Shown: positions 1 through 11,678, numbered from the stretch's first letter. The stretch: DNA of 64,000 bases from Aequoribacter fuscus (GCF_009910365.1 NZ_CP036423.1:1984001-2048000); one strand, 5' to 3'. Notes: generated by a model not told the origin, from the letters alone. A program made the numbers and translations.

Positions 1-133
1 GGGCACCAATGTGCGTAATTTCCAACGTTGCACCCGCTCTGCGGTTAATGGCCTCGCCGCTGGCAGCAAGAACGTTAACCGTGCCGCTGCCCACCGTACC
101 CAAACCGCAGATACCCAGTTTGATCGTTTTCAT
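1..133 (-). CDS. hom: Homoserine dehydrogenase, N-terminal fragment (cut by window edge)
   Basis: Only the first 44 codons are inside the window. They begin MKTIKLGICGLGTVGSG, a Rossmann glycine motif (G10-x-G12-x-x-G15-x-G17) at the very N-terminus, as in homoserine dehydrogenases, which reduce aspartate semialdehyde to homoserine for threonine and methionine synthesis. The start is fixed by the ATG at 131-133, 10 bp below the alaC stop, so it is probably co-transcribed with alaC, dsbC and xerD. An xerD-dsbC-hom order is common in gammaproteobacteria, which supports the call. Other NAD-binding dehydrogenases cannot be strictly excluded from 44 residues. Confidence 0.8.
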   Translation of the reverse strand, partial: MKTIKLGICGLGTVGSGTVNVLAASGEAINRRAGATLEITHIGA

Positions 134-143
134 TGCGTTCCCC

Positions 144-1334
144 TTAACCGACCAAACCGTCGTTTTTAAACATTTTTTTGATGTTGCGGATCGCCTGACG
201 AGTTCTGTGTTCATTTTCGATCAAGCCAAAACGGACATAACCCTCGCCATATTCACCAAACCCAATGCCTGGCGAGACGGCAACCTTAGCGTCTTTCAAC
301 AATTTCTTGCTGAACTCGAGTGATCCCATATCACGATAAGCCTCGGGAATCTGAGCCCAGACAAACATCGTCGCTTTCGGGGGTACGACCGGCCAGCCTG
401 CATTGTTCAGGCCACTGCAAAGCACATCGCGGCGGCTTTTGTACAAAGCCACAATATCGCTGACACAAGATTGATCGCCCTCTAAGGCGGCAATTGCGGC
501 AACCTGTATAGGTGTGAACATGCCGTAATCAAGGTAACTTTTTACTTTAGCCAAAGCGCCAACCAAGGTGGGATTACCCACGCAAAAGCCGACCCGCCAG
601 CCAGGCATATTGTAACTTTTCGACATCGTAAAGAATTCAACCGCGATATCTTTCGCGCCCTCGACCTGCATGATCGATGGCGCGACGTACCCATCAAAGC
701 AAAGATCAGCGTAGGCTAAATCTTGAACCACCCATATGCCATATTCTTTCGCAATGGCGATGACACGCTCAAAAAACTCCAACTGCACACACTGCGTCGT
801 TGGGTTCGACGGGAAACTCAGCACCAACATCTTAGGACGTGGCCAGGAATTTTTGATCGAGTTTTCTAATTCTTCAAAAAACTGGTGCTCGTCGCCCATC
901 GGGACGTGGCGAATATCGGCCCCGGAAATCACAAAACCGTAAGGGTGGATCGGATAGCTCGGATTGGGCACCAAAATGGCATCACCAGGCCCAGTGGTGG
1001 CCAAAGCCAAGTGCGCCAGACCTTCTTTTGACCCCAGCGTGACAATGGCCTCTGTTTCTGGATCTAAATCAACGTCGTAGCGATTCTTATACCACGTGGT
1101 AATGGCCCGACGTAACCGAGGAATTCCCTTAGACTGCGAATAGCGATGTGTGTCGCCACGCTGAGCAGTCTCGACCAACTTATCGACAATGTGCTGTGGC
1201 GTAGGTTGATCGGGGTTACCCATACCAAAGTCAATGATGTCTTCGCCCCGCGCGCGGGCTTCCTGCTTGAGCTGCCCTGTAATGTTGAAGACGTAAGGAG
1301 GGAGACGGTCGATTCGTGCAAAATGGTCGTTCAC
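144..1334 (-). CDS. alaC: Alanine transaminase, class I/II PLP aminotransferase
   Basis: A 396-residue fold-type I aminotransferase most like AlaC/YfdZ, which makes alanine from pyruvate and glutamate. Visible motifs are the N-terminal segment [12 protein letters not shown] (residues 35-46), SNPTT near 176-180, D205 in VVQDLAY (pairs with the PLP pyridine nitrogen), and the Schiff-base lysine K239 in [20 protein letters not shown] near the C-terminus holds the carboxylate-binding Arg. It lies between dsbC and hom, where the usual order is dsbC-hom directly. Substrate is inferred from family resemblance; a related aspartate or glutamate-pyruvate aminotransferase is the alternative. Confidence 0.88.
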   Translation of the reverse strand: MNDHFARIDRLPPYVFNITGQLKQEARARGEDIIDFGMGNPDQPTPQHIVDKLVETAQRGDTHRYSQSKGIPRLRRAITTWYKNRYDVDLDPETEAIVTLGSKEGLAHLALATTGPGDAILVPNPSYPIHPYGFVISGADIRHVPMGDEHQFFEELENSIKNSWPRPKMLVLSFPSNPTTQCVQLEFFERVIAIAKEYGIWVVQDLAYADLCFDGYVAPSIMQVEGAKDIAVEFFTMSKSYNMPGWRVGFCVGNPTLVGALAKVKSYLDYGMFTPIQVAAIAALEGDQSCVSDIVALYKSRRDVLCSGLNNAGWPVVPPKATMFVWAQIPEAYRDMGSLEFSKKLLKDAKVAVSPGIGFGEYGEGYVRFGLIENEHRTRQAIRNIKKMFKNDGLVG

Positions 1335-1400
1335 AGTGATTCCAAAAATAAAGGGGCCCGGAGGCCTGGTCTAAAATGCAAGCGCGCGTGCGCTCAGTTG

Positions 1401-2162
1401 CTACTCTTTGGTAATACCCAAAATCTCAGCGAGTTGATCGGCTGTCTTGTAGCCTGGAATGAGCTCGCCCGAGTCTAAAACGATCGCGGGAGTACCGCTC
1501 ACGCCAACGGCACGACCCAAGTTAAACTGCTCGGTAACTAGCGTGCTGGCACAGGTTTTGAGTGGTCTACTCTCGTTGTTTTTGTATGCAGTCAGGGTAC
1601 CCGCTCGGTCATCAGAGCACCATGTGCTGACTAATTCATCCAGTCCACGACGATTTTTGTCCGCAGGATTTAGCCCATACCGTGGGTACGCTAGGTAGCG
1701 CACCTCAACCCCTAGCTCGTTTAGACGAGGCACCTCAGCATGTAGCTTGCGGCAGTAATAGCAGGTCGTATCGGTAAACACGCTAATGACGGCTTTGACC
1801 TCACCCTCCGGCATAAAAATGGTGGTATCGCTGTCTTCCACCGCTGCCATCAATTTCGCACGCTCGCCATTGCGGCGCATCTCAGTAATATTGACGACAC
1901 CACTTTCAAGCACCGAGAACAAATCGCCGACAAAAAAGTACGAACCTGACTCGTGGGCCACAATCGTGGGGCCATTTAGGAACGTCACCTCGTAAAGCGC
2001 ATCGACGCCCGCGGGTTTTACAGACTCAACCACCATGCCCGCTAGGCTCGCCTCAAGCGTCTGTTTTAACCGTGACTCGGCATCGTCGTCCGCTCCAAAA
2101 ACGCGGGACGCAAGCATGGCTAACAGGCAGACAATCAAGATCTTCTGAAGGTTTTTCATCAT
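1401..2162 (-). CDS. dsbC: Thiol:disulfide interchange protein DsbC
   Basis: A periplasmic disulfide isomerase of 253 residues. It opens with a signal peptide (hydrophobic run IVCLLAMLASRVFG, residues 10-23) and continues with a DsbC dimerisation domain and a thioredoxin-like domain. The active site is C134-Y-Y-C137 in FTDTTCYYCRKLH, and the cis-proline loop is SGTPAIVL. Two further cysteines near residues 182 and 204 match the structural disulfide of the family. Translation could begin at either of two tandem Met codons. The gene sits downstream of xerD, a conserved gammaproteobacterial neighbour. It should work with a DsbD reductant not present here. Confidence 0.93.
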   Translation of the reverse strand: MMKNLQKILIVCLLAMLASRVFGADDDAESRLKQTLEASLAGMVVESVKPAGVDALYEVTFLNGPTIVAHESGSYFFVGDLFSVLESGVVNITEMRRNGERAKLMAAVEDSDTTIFMPEGEVKAVISVFTDTTCYYCRKLHAEVPRLNELGVEVRYLAYPRYGLNPADKNRRGLDELVSTWCSDDRAGTLTAYKNNESRPLKTCASTLVTEQFNLGRAVGVSGTPAIVLDSGELIPGYKTADQLAEILGITKE

Positions 2163-2237
2163 AGGTCTCTGGGCATTGTGAATTGCACGTTCGGAAAGGT
2201 GTTATTGTACCCTGTGTCGCACACAGTTGGTATGGCT

Positions 2238-3134
2238 CTAACCCCTTGGATGGTGCTTTGCGTGCAAATCTTGCAAGCGTTGCTGTGCTACGTGAGTATA
2301 AATTTGCGTTGTCGTTAGATCGGAGTGACCCAATAGCATTTGAACGACGCGCAAGTCGGCCCCGTGATTCAAAAGATGGGTCGCAAAAGCGTGACGCAAA
2401 GTGTGTGGAGACAGAGGTGCCTTAATTCCCGCCCGCTTCGCATACAGCTTGATGCGATGCCAAAAGGTTTGGCGCGTCATACCTTGCCCGCGAATACTGG
2501 GAAACAACCAATCGTTCGCTTTTTTTTCAACGATCAGTGGGCGCCCTTCGCGCAAATAGCGCGTGAGCCAATCCAGCGCCTCCTCGCCCATCGGCACCAA
2601 TCGCTCTTTCGAACCTTTGCCTAATACGCGCACAACGCCTTGATTAACACTGATATTCAGCTGCGTGAGCCCTACCAGTTCGCTCACGCGCAAACCGCAG
2701 GCATACAACAACTCAAGCATCGCTTTGTCGCGCAATTCAATGGGGCTTTCGACGTTTGGGGCACTGAGCAGGGCATCAACATCCTGCTCAGAGAGTGACT
2801 TAGGTAACGCGCGCCCCATTTTAGGCGACTCCACATCCGCTGTTGGATCCGTCACGCACCAGTTTTGCCGCAGGGCATAGCGATAAAAACTTCGTAAACA
2901 AGATAGCAGACGAGCCGTTGATCGAGGCGAACGCCCCTGCTTCAACCGAAGTCCCAAATAGCGCTGCAAATCCGCTCCGTCAGCTTGACGTAGCTGCCTG
3001 CCAGCGACCGCTTTGTCTAACCAGGCCTGATAGTGGGCAAGATCGGTACGATACGCGCTCAACGAATTATCGGAGAGCCCCCTCTCCATCCACAAGGCGT
3101 CAATGAATTGCTCGATATCAGGAGACGTCGCCAT
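2238..3134 (-). CDS. xerD: Site-specific tyrosine recombinase XerD
   Basis: XerD acts with XerC at dif to resolve chromosome dimers. From the Met at 3134 the product is 298 residues, the length of E. coli XerD. An in-frame start 30 bp upstream adds ten unrelated residues and is not preferred. All catalytic residues are present at the E. coli numbering: R149 (CGLRVSEL), K173 (GKGSKER), H244 and R247 (SPHTLRHAF), H270 (LLGHSDL) and the nucleophile Y279 (TQIYTH). The N-terminal SAM-like core-binding domain covers about residues 5-90. Intact motifs distinguish it from the degraded phage-type integrase at 12.4-13.9 kb. Confidence 0.96.
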   Translation of the reverse strand: MATSPDIEQFIDALWMERGLSDNSLSAYRTDLAHYQAWLDKAVAGRQLRQADGADLQRYLGLRLKQGRSPRSTARLLSCLRSFYRYALRQNWCVTDPTADVESPKMGRALPKSLSEQDVDALLSAPNVESPIELRDKAMLELLYACGLRVSELVGLTQLNISVNQGVVRVLGKGSKERLVPMGEEALDWLTRYLREGRPLIVEKKANDWLFPSIRGQGMTRQTFWHRIKLYAKRAGIKAPLSPHTLRHAFATHLLNHGADLRVVQMLLGHSDLTTTQIYTHVAQQRLQDLHAKHHPRG

Positions 3135-3202
3135 AGCACTTGAGCGTTTAACCAAGATCCCCAAACTCTACCACGACGTCAGCAAGCAGTTGTACTAAAA
3201 CG

Positions 3203-3228
3203 CAAAAAACGCCGACCGAGGTCAGCGT
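3203..3228 (-). terminator. Rho-independent terminator after rplS
   Basis: On the minus strand a nine-pair inverted repeat (ACGCTGACC with GGTCGGCGT, one T-G pair) is followed directly by six T residues. It lies about 40 bp past the rplS stop and before xerD, so it should end the rpsP-rimM-trmD-rplS transcript. Confidence 0.85.
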
Positions 3229-3267
3229 TTTGCACAAGATGCCCGAGCCGAAGCCCAGAGAAAGCGG

Positions 3268-3618
3268 TTAGCTAGACAGCTTTTCTTTAATACGAGCCGC
3301 TTTACCGCTCAGTTCACGCAAGTAGTAGAGCTTCGCTTGACGAACGTCACCACGACGTTTGACCGAAATGCTTTCCACTAAGGGGCTGTACGTCTGAAAG
3401 GTACGCTCAACACCAACGCCATGCGAAATCTTGCGCAAAGTGAAGGCAGAATTCAGGCCGCGATTTTTAATACCCAAGCAAACGCCTTCGAAGGCCTGCA
3501 AACGCTCGCGGTTACCTTCTTTTACACGAACCTGAACGACCACGGTATCACCGGGGCTAAACTCAGGGATTTCCTTGCTCATTTGCTCTGCTTCAAGCTG
3601 AGAAATAATGTTACTCAT
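3268..3618 (-). CDS. rplS: 50S ribosomal protein L19
   Basis: A 116-residue L19, the normal bacterial length, which sits at the 30S-50S interface. The start [13 protein letters not shown], the core [16 protein letters not shown] and the run [15 protein letters not shown] are family signatures. It is the last gene of the rpsP-rimM-trmD-rplS cluster, 44 bp after trmD, with a strong terminator downstream. The start ATG follows a GGAGT-type ribosome site on the minus strand. Confidence 0.98.
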   Translation of the reverse strand: MSNIISQLEAEQMSKEIPEFSPGDTVVVQVRVKEGNRERLQAFEGVCLGIKNRGLNSAFTLRKISHGVGVERTFQTYSPLVESISVKRRGDVRQAKLYYLRELSGKAARIKEKLSS

Positions 3619-3662
3619 CGTTGCTACTCCTTTTGAAACCCGCTCACGCCGGCTCGATCTAC

Positions 3663-4403
3663 TTAATCTGTTTGCTGCTGCGCCAAATACTCGTCCAACA
3701 GCGTCTTTTCTTCCCGCGTTAACTCGCGTTGTTCCATTAGATCAGGACGTCGTTCTAATGTCCTAACCAGCGACCGCTGTAAACGCCATTTCCGAATGCG
3801 CTCGTGATTACCACTGAGCAACACGTCGGGCACAGCCTGCCCTTTGTATACTTCTGGGCGCGTATAGTGTTCGCAATCGAGAAGCCCGTTAACAAACGAG
3901 TCTTGCTCAGCCGATTGGTCGTGTCCCAACACACCAGGGACCCATCGACAAACCGCATCCATCACTACCATCGCCGGCAACTCACCACCGCTTAAGACGT
4001 AATCTCCGATCGAGATCTCTTCGTCAACTTCCGCTGCGATCAGCCGCTCATCTATCCCTTCATAACGTCCCGCGACAAAAATCAACGCGTCGTTACTTGC
4101 CAACTCTTTAACACGCTCTTGTGTTAGAGGTTGCCCTTGTGGCGACATATACACCACTCGTGCGTTCGGCGCCTGCTTTCGCGCCTCGTCAATAGCCAAA
4201 CGCAAAGGCTCTATCGCCATTACCATGCCTGGACCCCCGCCATAAGGACGATCATCGACCGACTTGTGCTTATTAAATGCATAATCACGCGGATTTATCG
4301 CACCAATCTGCACCAGACCTAAGTCGCAGGCCCTGCTCGTGACCCCTGACCGGGTCAGGGCAGTCAACATCTCGGGAAAAAGTGTCACAAGCATTAACTG
4401 CAT
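3663..4403 (-). CDS. trmD: tRNA (guanine-N1)-methyltransferase TrmD
   Basis: TrmD forms m1G37 beside the anticodon, preventing +1 frameshifting. The 246-residue SPOUT protein shows the knotted AdoMet-binding region with [14 protein letters not shown] (about residues 48-62), [23 protein letters not shown]-like [13 protein letters not shown] and [14 protein letters not shown]. The C-terminal helical domain carries the RRPDL motif. It lies 15 bp downstream of rimM in the conserved ribosomal-protein/tRNA-modification operon. Confidence 0.97.
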   Translation of the reverse strand: MQLMLVTLFPEMLTALTRSGVTSRACDLGLVQIGAINPRDYAFNKHKSVDDRPYGGGPGMVMAIEPLRLAIDEARKQAPNARVVYMSPQGQPLTQERVKELASNDALIFVAGRYEGIDERLIAAEVDEEISIGDYVLSGGELPAMVVMDAVCRWVPGVLGHDQSAEQDSFVNGLLDCEHYTRPEVYKGQAVPDVLLSGNHERIRKWRLQRSLVRTLERRPDLMEQRELTREEKTLLDEYLAQQQTD

Positions 4404-4418
4404 TGCTTTACCTCCCCT

Positions 4419-4940
4419 TTACCACTCAGGATCCCAATCGACCTCAATGGTATTCGACGCTCTATCAACGCCGAGAACAAATCGTTCAAGCAAGAATGGA
4501 ATCAACCGCTCTTGCTCATCAACGCTACCTTCCGTGCTCTTAACAACGAGCACATCATTTGCGCCGGTTTCCAGCATATTGCTCACTTCGCCGAGCAACA
4601 CCCCTTTTGTCACTACTGTCATGCCAATCAAGTCGCGCCAGTAGAATTCGTCTTCCGCCAACTCAGGGAGCACCGCGGACGGCATCGTTATATCGACACC
4701 CTTTAACAACTCCGCCGCGTTTCGATCATCAAGCCCTTTAAGCTTTACTGACCAGCCTTTTGTCAGACTTTTTCGAGCCTCAACTTCAAACGCAGACTTT
4801 TTGCCTCTTTGCATCAAGTACAAAGGCGCATACTCAAACAATTGCTCTTCTGGATCGGTGAAGCTTCTTATCCTTACCCATCCTTTGACCCCATGCGCGC
4901 CGAGCACTCGCCCGACCGTGATGAGATCATCGCCCGCCAT
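4419..4940 (-). CDS. rimM: 16S rRNA processing protein RimM
   Basis: RimM helps mature the 30S head domain and binds ribosomal protein S19. The 173-residue product has the N-terminal beta-barrel opening ITVGRVLGAHGVKGWVRIRS and a C-terminal PRC-barrel ending in the typical LIPFLLERFVLGVD and EVDWDPEW segments. It is 5 bp from rpsP and 15 bp from trmD, so translational coupling is likely. Confidence 0.96.
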   Translation of the reverse strand: MAGDDLITVGRVLGAHGVKGWVRIRSFTDPEEQLFEYAPLYLMQRGKKSAFEVEARKSLTKGWSVKLKGLDDRNAAELLKGVDITMPSAVLPELAEDEFYWRDLIGMTVVTKGVLLGEVSNMLETGANDVLVVKSTEGSVDEQERLIPFLLERFVLGVDRASNTIEVDWDPEW

Positions 4941-4945
4941 GGGAC

Positions 4946-5200
4946 TTAGGCCTCAGCTGAGCTAGAAGCCTCTTTCAACAAGCTGGCAACGCGATCTGAC
5001 ACTTGCGCGCCATTGCTACGCCAGTAGTCAACGCGATCAAAATCAACGCGCAAACGCTCTTCCTGTCCACGGGCTGTGGGGTTAAAAAAGCCCACACGCT
5101 CAATGAAACGGCCGTTGCGAGAGTTACGGCTATCAGCCACAGTAAAGTGGTAGAAAGGACGCTTTTTTGCTCCGCCTCTTGCCAATCGAATTGTTACCAT
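4946..5200 (-). CDS. rpsP: 30S ribosomal protein S16
   Basis: An 84-residue S16, full length, beginning [18 protein letters not shown], the conserved N-terminus of the family. [14 protein letters not shown] matches the central conserved block. First gene of the rpsP-rimM-trmD-rplS operon; the 148-bp gap to ffh probably holds the operon promoter, although no clear -35/-10 pair was recognised. Confidence 0.98.
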   Translation of the reverse strand: MVTIRLARGGAKKRPFYHFTVADSRNSRNGRFIERVGFFNPTARGQEERLRVDFDRVDYWRSNGAQVSDRVASLLKEASSSAEA

Positions 5201-5348
5201 AAATGTGTTCCTGTTAGTTTGAACGCCCCAAATTCTTGGTGTTACAAGGGCAATACCGGCACCCTTGCCGGAAAGGCGCGTATCATACGGAAAAACGGCC
5301 CGCTTTGAAAGCCCGATTTTTCACAAGTTTTCGTAATTTCTCAATCAT

Positions 5349-6713
5349 TTACCGAAAGGGAAAACCACCGCCCTTTGGCATGTTACCGGCCATGCCTCGC
5401 ATCATTCGCTCGAGGCCTCCGCCCTTCATCTTTTTCATCATCTTTTGCATCTGTTTGTGCTGTTTGAGTAGACGATTCAGATCTTGGACCTGTGTACCAG
5501 AGCCCAGGGTGATGCGACGCTTACGAGAGCCTGCGATTAAATCTGGATTGCGGCGCTCTTTCGGCGTCATCGAGTTGATCATGGCCTCCATACGCACAAA
5601 CATTTTGGGGTCCATGCCCTGAGCAGCCTGGGCCATACCACCCATGCCGGGCAGTTTATCCAACATACCCGTTACCCCACCCATATTGTTCATTTGTTGT
5701 AATTGGTCACGAAAATCCTCTAGGTCAAAGCGCTTACCTGCCTTCACTTTCTTGGCGATACGTTCCGCTTTGGCCTTATCAACCTTTTGCTCGGCCTCTT
5801 CAATCAGCGATAAAACATCGCCCATCCCCAAAATGCGCGAGGCTATTCGGTCTGGGTGGAAAGGGTCCAGCGCCTGGGTTTTTTCGCCCACACCTAAAAA
5901 CTTGATCGGCTTACCCGTAATCGAACGAACCGACAGAGCCGCACCACCACGCACGTCGGCATCGACTTTGGTCAAAATCACGCCTGTTAAAGGCAGAGCA
6001 TCACCGAAGGCCTTCGCAGTGTTGGCCGCATCTTGCCCTGTCATCGCATCAACGACGAATAAGGTTTCTATTGGGTCAATTGCCGCGTGGAGGTCTTTTA
6101 TCTCTGCCATCATTTCTGCATCAATGGCCAGGCGCCCCGCAGTATCTACCAACAGCACATCGCTAAATTGTGTTTTCGCCGTTTGCACCGCGCGCTTGGC
6201 AATCTCAACCGGCGATTCGTTCATGTCGCTTGGAATAAAACGAGCACCGACCTCCTGAGCCAAGGTTTCTAGCTGCTTGATCGCTGCCGGACGATAAACG
6301 TCAGCACTGACTACCGAGACTGATTTCTTCTCGCGTTCGATCAAACGACGTGCCAACTTAGCCACCGATGTCGTTTTACCCGCACCCTGTAGACCAGCCA
6401 TCAGGATAATAGCGGGAGGCTGCGTAGCAAGGTTTAACGACTCGTTGGCCGAGCCCATGGTGGACTCAAGCTCTGATTGAACGATTTTTAGAAAAGCTTG
6501 CCCGGGGCTTAAAGCCTGAGCCACTTCTTGACCTAATGCCCGCTGTTTAACCGCCTCCGTAAACGTTTTAACGACGGGTAGGGCAACATCGGCCTCAAGC
6601 AAGGCCATACGCACTTCGCGCAGTGTGCCTTGAATATTATCCTCACTCAGCTTCGCTTTACCGGAAATGGATTTTAGGGTCGCAGACAAGCGATCTGACA
6701 AACTTTGAAACAT
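5349..6713 (-). CDS. ffh: Signal recognition particle protein Ffh
   Basis: Ffh binds 4.5S RNA and nascent signal sequences and docks with FtsY to target inner-membrane proteins. The 454-residue protein has the NG GTPase domain with P-loop LQGAGKTTS (about 108-116), DVYRPAAIKQL, DTAGR (about 190) and TKVDADVRGGAAL. The C-terminal M domain includes GSRKRRITLGSGTQV (the RNA-binding helix) and the methionine-rich tail MQKMMKKMKGGG that lines the signal-peptide groove. It is transcribed divergently from the ypjD-like gene, a frequent proteobacterial neighbour. Confidence 0.97.
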   Translation of the reverse strand: MFQSLSDRLSATLKSISGKAKLSEDNIQGTLREVRMALLEADVALPVVKTFTEAVKQRALGQEVAQALSPGQAFLKIVQSELESTMGSANESLNLATQPPAIILMAGLQGAGKTTSVAKLARRLIEREKKSVSVVSADVYRPAAIKQLETLAQEVGARFIPSDMNESPVEIAKRAVQTAKTQFSDVLLVDTAGRLAIDAEMMAEIKDLHAAIDPIETLFVVDAMTGQDAANTAKAFGDALPLTGVILTKVDADVRGGAALSVRSITGKPIKFLGVGEKTQALDPFHPDRIASRILGMGDVLSLIEEAEQKVDKAKAERIAKKVKAGKRFDLEDFRDQLQQMNNMGGVTGMLDKLPGMGGMAQAAQGMDPKMFVRMEAMINSMTPKERRNPDLIAGSRKRRITLGSGTQVQDLNRLLKQHKQMQKMMKKMKGGGLERMMRGMAGNMPKGGGFPFR

Positions 6714-6806
6714 GCTGACCTCTCTAGGGCTTCTGCCCTATTGATTATGTGACTCGATCTGGGTACAAAGGGGGATTATACGTCAACCACAGGCCAGCGC
6801 CCACTC

Positions 6807-7601
6807 ATGACCGCCTTGATTATTGCTTTAGCGACAGCCACAGCGTATCTCGTGGCCGCTGGGCACCAACTTTACTACGCACCCAGACATCGTGGAGCCA
6901 GCTCTGTTTTGGCCTTGAGCAGCGGCGCACTCGCAATTATGTTGCACGCTTACTTAGTTTTTGGGGCTTTGCAGTCCCACGCTCTCGCGCCGCTGGGGTT
7001 TATCGAGGCATCATCACTCGCATTCCTGTTGACCAATGTCGTCGCCGCACTATTGCTGGTCATCAGACCCTTGCAAACGGTGCTGATTGGTCTATTCCCA
7101 CTCTCTGCCCTGACCGTATTGGTCAGCGTACTGGCACCCAGCGAGATACAGGCCACCTCTCTGGCACCTGGCGTTGTCATTCACATTGCCTGTTCGTTAT
7201 CCGCCAACGCCTTGCTGGCAATTGCGGCCATGCAGGCCGGGCTCGTCGCCTTACAAGATCGACAGCTGCGTAGACATCACAACTTGGGAGTAACCCGCTG
7301 GTTGCCACCACTCCAAAAGATGGAACGCTTACTCTTCGAGCTCTTGTGGATTGGTTTTGCGGTTCTCAGCTTAGCGATCATTACCGGTTTTGTTTTTCTA
7401 GAGGACATGCTCGCTCAGCATGTGGCGCACAAAACGGTCTTCACCATCAGCGCCTGGTTGGTTTACGCCAGTCTTTTATGGGGGCATCACCAGCAGGGCT
7501 GGCGATCAAGAACCGCGGTAAAACTCACTCTCGCTGGATTTTCCCTCATCCTGCTGGCCTACTTCGGCTCAAAATTCGTGCTGCAGTGGCTCCTCGACTA
7601 G
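6807..7601 (+). CDS. ypjD: YpjD/CcsA-family inner-membrane protein
   Basis: A 264-residue polytopic membrane protein with about eight hydrophobic segments and a C-terminal WGHHQQGWRSRTAVK motif, close to the tryptophan/histidine-rich loop of cytochrome c assembly (CcsA/CcmC-like) proteins. The family member YpjD is typically found divergent from ffh and ahead of a CorB/CorC-type gene, exactly as here. A role in haem handling or metal transport is suggested for the family but not demonstrated by this sequence. The ATG at 6807 gives the full first transmembrane segment. Confidence 0.85.
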   Translation: MTALIIALATATAYLVAAGHQLYYAPRHRGASSVLALSSGALAIMLHAYLVFGALQSHALAPLGFIEASSLAFLLTNVVAALLLVIRPLQTVLIGLFPLSALTVLVSVLAPSEIQATSLAPGVVIHIACSLSANALLAIAAMQAGLVALQDRQLRRHHNLGVTRWLPPLQKMERLLFELLWIGFAVLSLAIITGFVFLEDMLAQHVAHKTVFTISAWLVYASLLWGHHQQGWRSRTAVKLTLAGFSLILLAYFGSKFVLQWLLD

Positions 7602-7683
7602 AAAAGTATCGCTTTGTTGCTTGCGCGCTGGCCGGAAGTTCGAGACACTTACGCTTCAATAGCCACACGAGATTCACACAGCG

Positions 7684-8940
7684 TTGAACGAAGCGCCCTT
7701 AGAGTTGCTGTTTACAGCTCTCGCCATCTTGATCGTCCTGTCGGGTTTTTTCTCGTCTTCAGAAACAGGAATGATGTCACTCAACCGATTCCGCCTGAAA
7801 CACTTGCGCAACGAAAAGCACAAGGGCGCAGAGCGTGCCAGTCAATTACTTGAGCGACCCGATAGGCTCATCGGCCTTATTTTGATCGGCAACAACTTGG
7901 TCAACATTCTGGCCTCTGCTATCGCGACGGTGATCGCGATCCGCTTGTTTGGCGACGCAGGTATCGCCGTCGCAACCCTGGTACTAACGCTCGTGATCTT
8001 AATTTTTGCCGAGATCACACCAAAAACGATTGCGGCGTTGCACCCCGAACGCATTGCCTTTCCCGCAAGCATTGTGTTGCTACCCTTGATGAAAATTATG
8101 TATCCATTGGTGTGGGCCATCAATGGAGTTACCAACGGCCTGCTTAAACTTCTCGGGGTAAACCCAGAGAACACCAGCAACGATTCAGTATCGTCCGACG
8201 AGCTGCGCACCATCGTTAACGAGTCGAGTCAATTGATTCCGACTCGGCACCGCGGCATGCTGCTTAACATCCTAGATCTCGAAGAAGTCAGTGTCGATGA
8301 CATCATGGTGCCTCGCAACGAGGTGTACGGCATCGACCTTGATGATACTGATGAAGAGATCATGAAGACGATACAAGCTTCAGAACACACCAGATTGCCG
8401 GTCTGGCGAGAAGACATCAACAATATCGAGGGCATTTTGCACATGCGCAATATCAGCCGCATTGTCGATGCCAACGGTTTAGATCGAGAAGCCCTATTGC
8501 GCGAGATGGAACAACCCTATTTTGTTCCAGAGAACACCCCTCTGCACACCCAACTGCTCAACTTTCAGCAGCAGAAACTGCGTTTGGGTACGGTCGTGGA
8601 CGAATATGGCGACGTTATGGGCCTGGTTGCGTTGGAAGATATCCTAGAAGAAATCGTAGGTGAGTTTACCTCAAGTCTGATAGCGCAAGACGATTACATC
8701 ACGTCAGAGCCAGACGGGACTTTCTTAATTTTAGGCAATGCCTCTATTCGAGATGTCAATAAAGCGCTCGACTGGTCATTGCCCACCGAGGGGCCAAGAA
8801 CCATCAGCGGACTGATGCTGGAAATACTCGAATCATTCCCGGATGCAAACGCCAGCATGGCTATTGGAGAACATCGACTCGAAATCGTCAGCCTCGACAG
8901 CAAGGTTATTCAGTCTGTAAAGGCCTTTAAGGCTAGCTAA
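7684..8940 (+). CDS. CNNM/CorB-type (YfjD, HlyC/CorC family) membrane protein
   Basis: A 418-residue protein with an N-terminal DUF21/CNNM transmembrane domain (about residues 1-190), a tandem CBS pair (VDDIMVPRNEVYGI and the VVDEYGDVMGLVALEDILEEIVGEF block) and a C-terminal CorC/HlyC transporter-associated domain. This layout matches CorB/YfjD proteins connected with Mg2+/Co2+ efflux. Translation probably begins at TTG (7684), because the next Met (near residue 30) would remove most of the first transmembrane helix. It lies 82 bp after ypjD and is probably co-transcribed. Confidence 0.9.
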   Translation: MNEAPLELLFTALAILIVLSGFFSSSETGMMSLNRFRLKHLRNEKHKGAERASQLLERPDRLIGLILIGNNLVNILASAIATVIAIRLFGDAGIAVATLVLTLVILIFAEITPKTIAALHPERIAFPASIVLLPLMKIMYPLVWAINGVTNGLLKLLGVNPENTSNDSVSSDELRTIVNESSQLIPTRHRGMLLNILDLEEVSVDDIMVPRNEVYGIDLDDTDEEIMKTIQASEHTRLPVWREDINNIEGILHMRNISRIVDANGLDREALLREMEQPYFVPENTPLHTQLLNFQQQKLRLGTVVDEYGDVMGLVALEDILEEIVGEFTSSLIAQDDYITSEPDGTFLILGNASIRDVNKALDWSLPTEGPRTISGLMLEILESFPDANASMAIGEHRLEIVSLDSKVIQSVKAFKAS

Positions 8941-9171
8941 GCCCATTACTGCCTTGTTCTAGCCGACGCGCGTTGGCGCGCGCGAGTATTGCCCTCTTCT
9001 CTGCTGACGAAGCCATAAACCAATCGGTAATTTCACTGCCTGAGCGAAAACAGCCGATGCACACGTCATTTTCATCGAGCGCACAAATAGACACACAGGG
9101 CGAAGGTACGAGCTCCTCACCGGTCAGCGGATCAATGATTACTGGGCGTGGGCGTTGCGCAGATTCAGACA

Positions 9172-9172
<1 letters not shown>
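8933..9172 (-). CDS. DUF1289 family protein
   Basis: A 79-residue protein of the DUF1289 family. The signature is PSPCVSICALDENDVCIGCFR (cysteines at about 27, 31, 37 and 40), a small cysteine cluster suggestive of metal binding, followed by the conserved EITDW. Its start overlaps the stop of the preceding gene by one base (TAATG), so it is translationally coupled to the tgt operon. It ends convergently with the CorB-like gene, overlapping it by 8 bp. Function unknown. Confidence 0.9.
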
Positions 9173-10637
<1,465 letters not shown>

Positions 10638-11678
10638 CTAGGCAATAAACATGGCATCGCCATAACTAAAAAATCGGTATTCGTGTCGAACTGCTTCATC
10701 GTAGGCCGCCAATACCGACTCCCGGTCGGCCAAGGCACTCACCAGCATAATCAGGGTCGACTCAGGCAAATGAAAGTTCGTGATCAACGCATCCACTGTT
10801 TTAAACTCGTAACCGGGGTAGATAAAAATCTCAGTATCACCCCGCATCGATTGCAAGCGCCCATTAAGGCTCGCCGATTCTAAACTGCGAACAGACGTCG
10901 TTCCAACTGCGATGACGCGTCCTCCGCGCTGTTTGGTCTCTTCGACAAGCTTCACTACCTCGTCCGCGACCTCAAACCATTCTGTGTGCATGGTGTGTGC
11001 GCGAATATCGTCCTCTTTGACGGGCTGAAATGTACCCGCCCCTACGTGCAAGGTCACTTCCGCAAATTCGACACCCTTGTCTTTAAGCGCCCGTAAAATT
11101 TCAGGGGTAAAGTGCAAACCCGCCGTTGGCGCCGCGACAGCACCCTCTTTTTTGGCGTAAACGGTCTGATAGCGCTCTAAATCGGCTTGCTCCTCCGCCC
11201 GCTCTATGTAGGGCGGCAAAGGCATATGACCACAACGTTCAATCAAAGCCGTGATAGCCTCGTCTCGTGCTTCAACTAGAAACAAAGCCCCCTCGCGTCC
11301 GAGTACAGAGACTTCGCCCGCAACTCCTGAGCGATCTTTGCTAAAAATCTCGACCATCGATCCTGGTTTGGGAGAGCGACTAGAGCGCATATGTACCAAG
11401 GCCTGTTGAGAACTAACAATGCGCTCGACCAATATTTCTAACTGACCGCCCGTCGGTTTTTGGCCGTACATTCGAGCTGGGATGACTTTCGTGTTATTGA
11501 ATACCAACAGATCATTGGGCCGAACTAACTCAAGCAGATCAGTAAACTGCGCGTGATTGACAGCACCCGAGTTGCGGTCAAGGCAAAGCAAGCGCGAAGC
11601 GCTGCGATCCGGCAGCGGGTGCTGAGCAATCAAATGCTCGGGTAAATCAAAATAATAATCGCTTTTGTATGTCGACAT
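10638..11678 (-). CDS. queA: S-adenosylmethionine:tRNA ribosyltransferase-isomerase
   Basis: QueA transfers and isomerises the ribose of AdoMet onto preQ1-tRNA to give epoxyqueuosine. The 346-residue product matches the family from the N-terminal [24 protein letters not shown] through the central [15 protein letters not shown] and [13 protein letters not shown] blocks to [17 protein letters not shown]. It is the first gene of the queA-tgt-NIF3C-DUF1289 operon; a terminator belonging to the upstream gene lies at 11698-11722. Confidence 0.97.
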   Translation of the reverse strand: MSTYKSDYYFDLPEHLIAQHPLPDRSASRLLCLDRNSGAVNHAQFTDLLELVRPNDLLVFNNTKVIPARMYGQKPTGGQLEILVERIVSSQQALVHMRSSRSPKPGSMVEIFSKDRSGVAGEVSVLGREGALFLVEARDEAITALIERCGHMPLPPYIERAEEQADLERYQTVYAKKEGAVAAPTAGLHFTPEILRALKDKGVEFAEVTLHVGAGTFQPVKEDDIRAHTMHTEWFEVADEVVKLVEETKQRGGRVIAVGTTSVRSLESASLNGRLQSMRGDTEIFIYPGYEFKTVDALITNFHLPESTLIMLVSALADRESVLAAYDEAVRHEYRFFSYGDAMFIA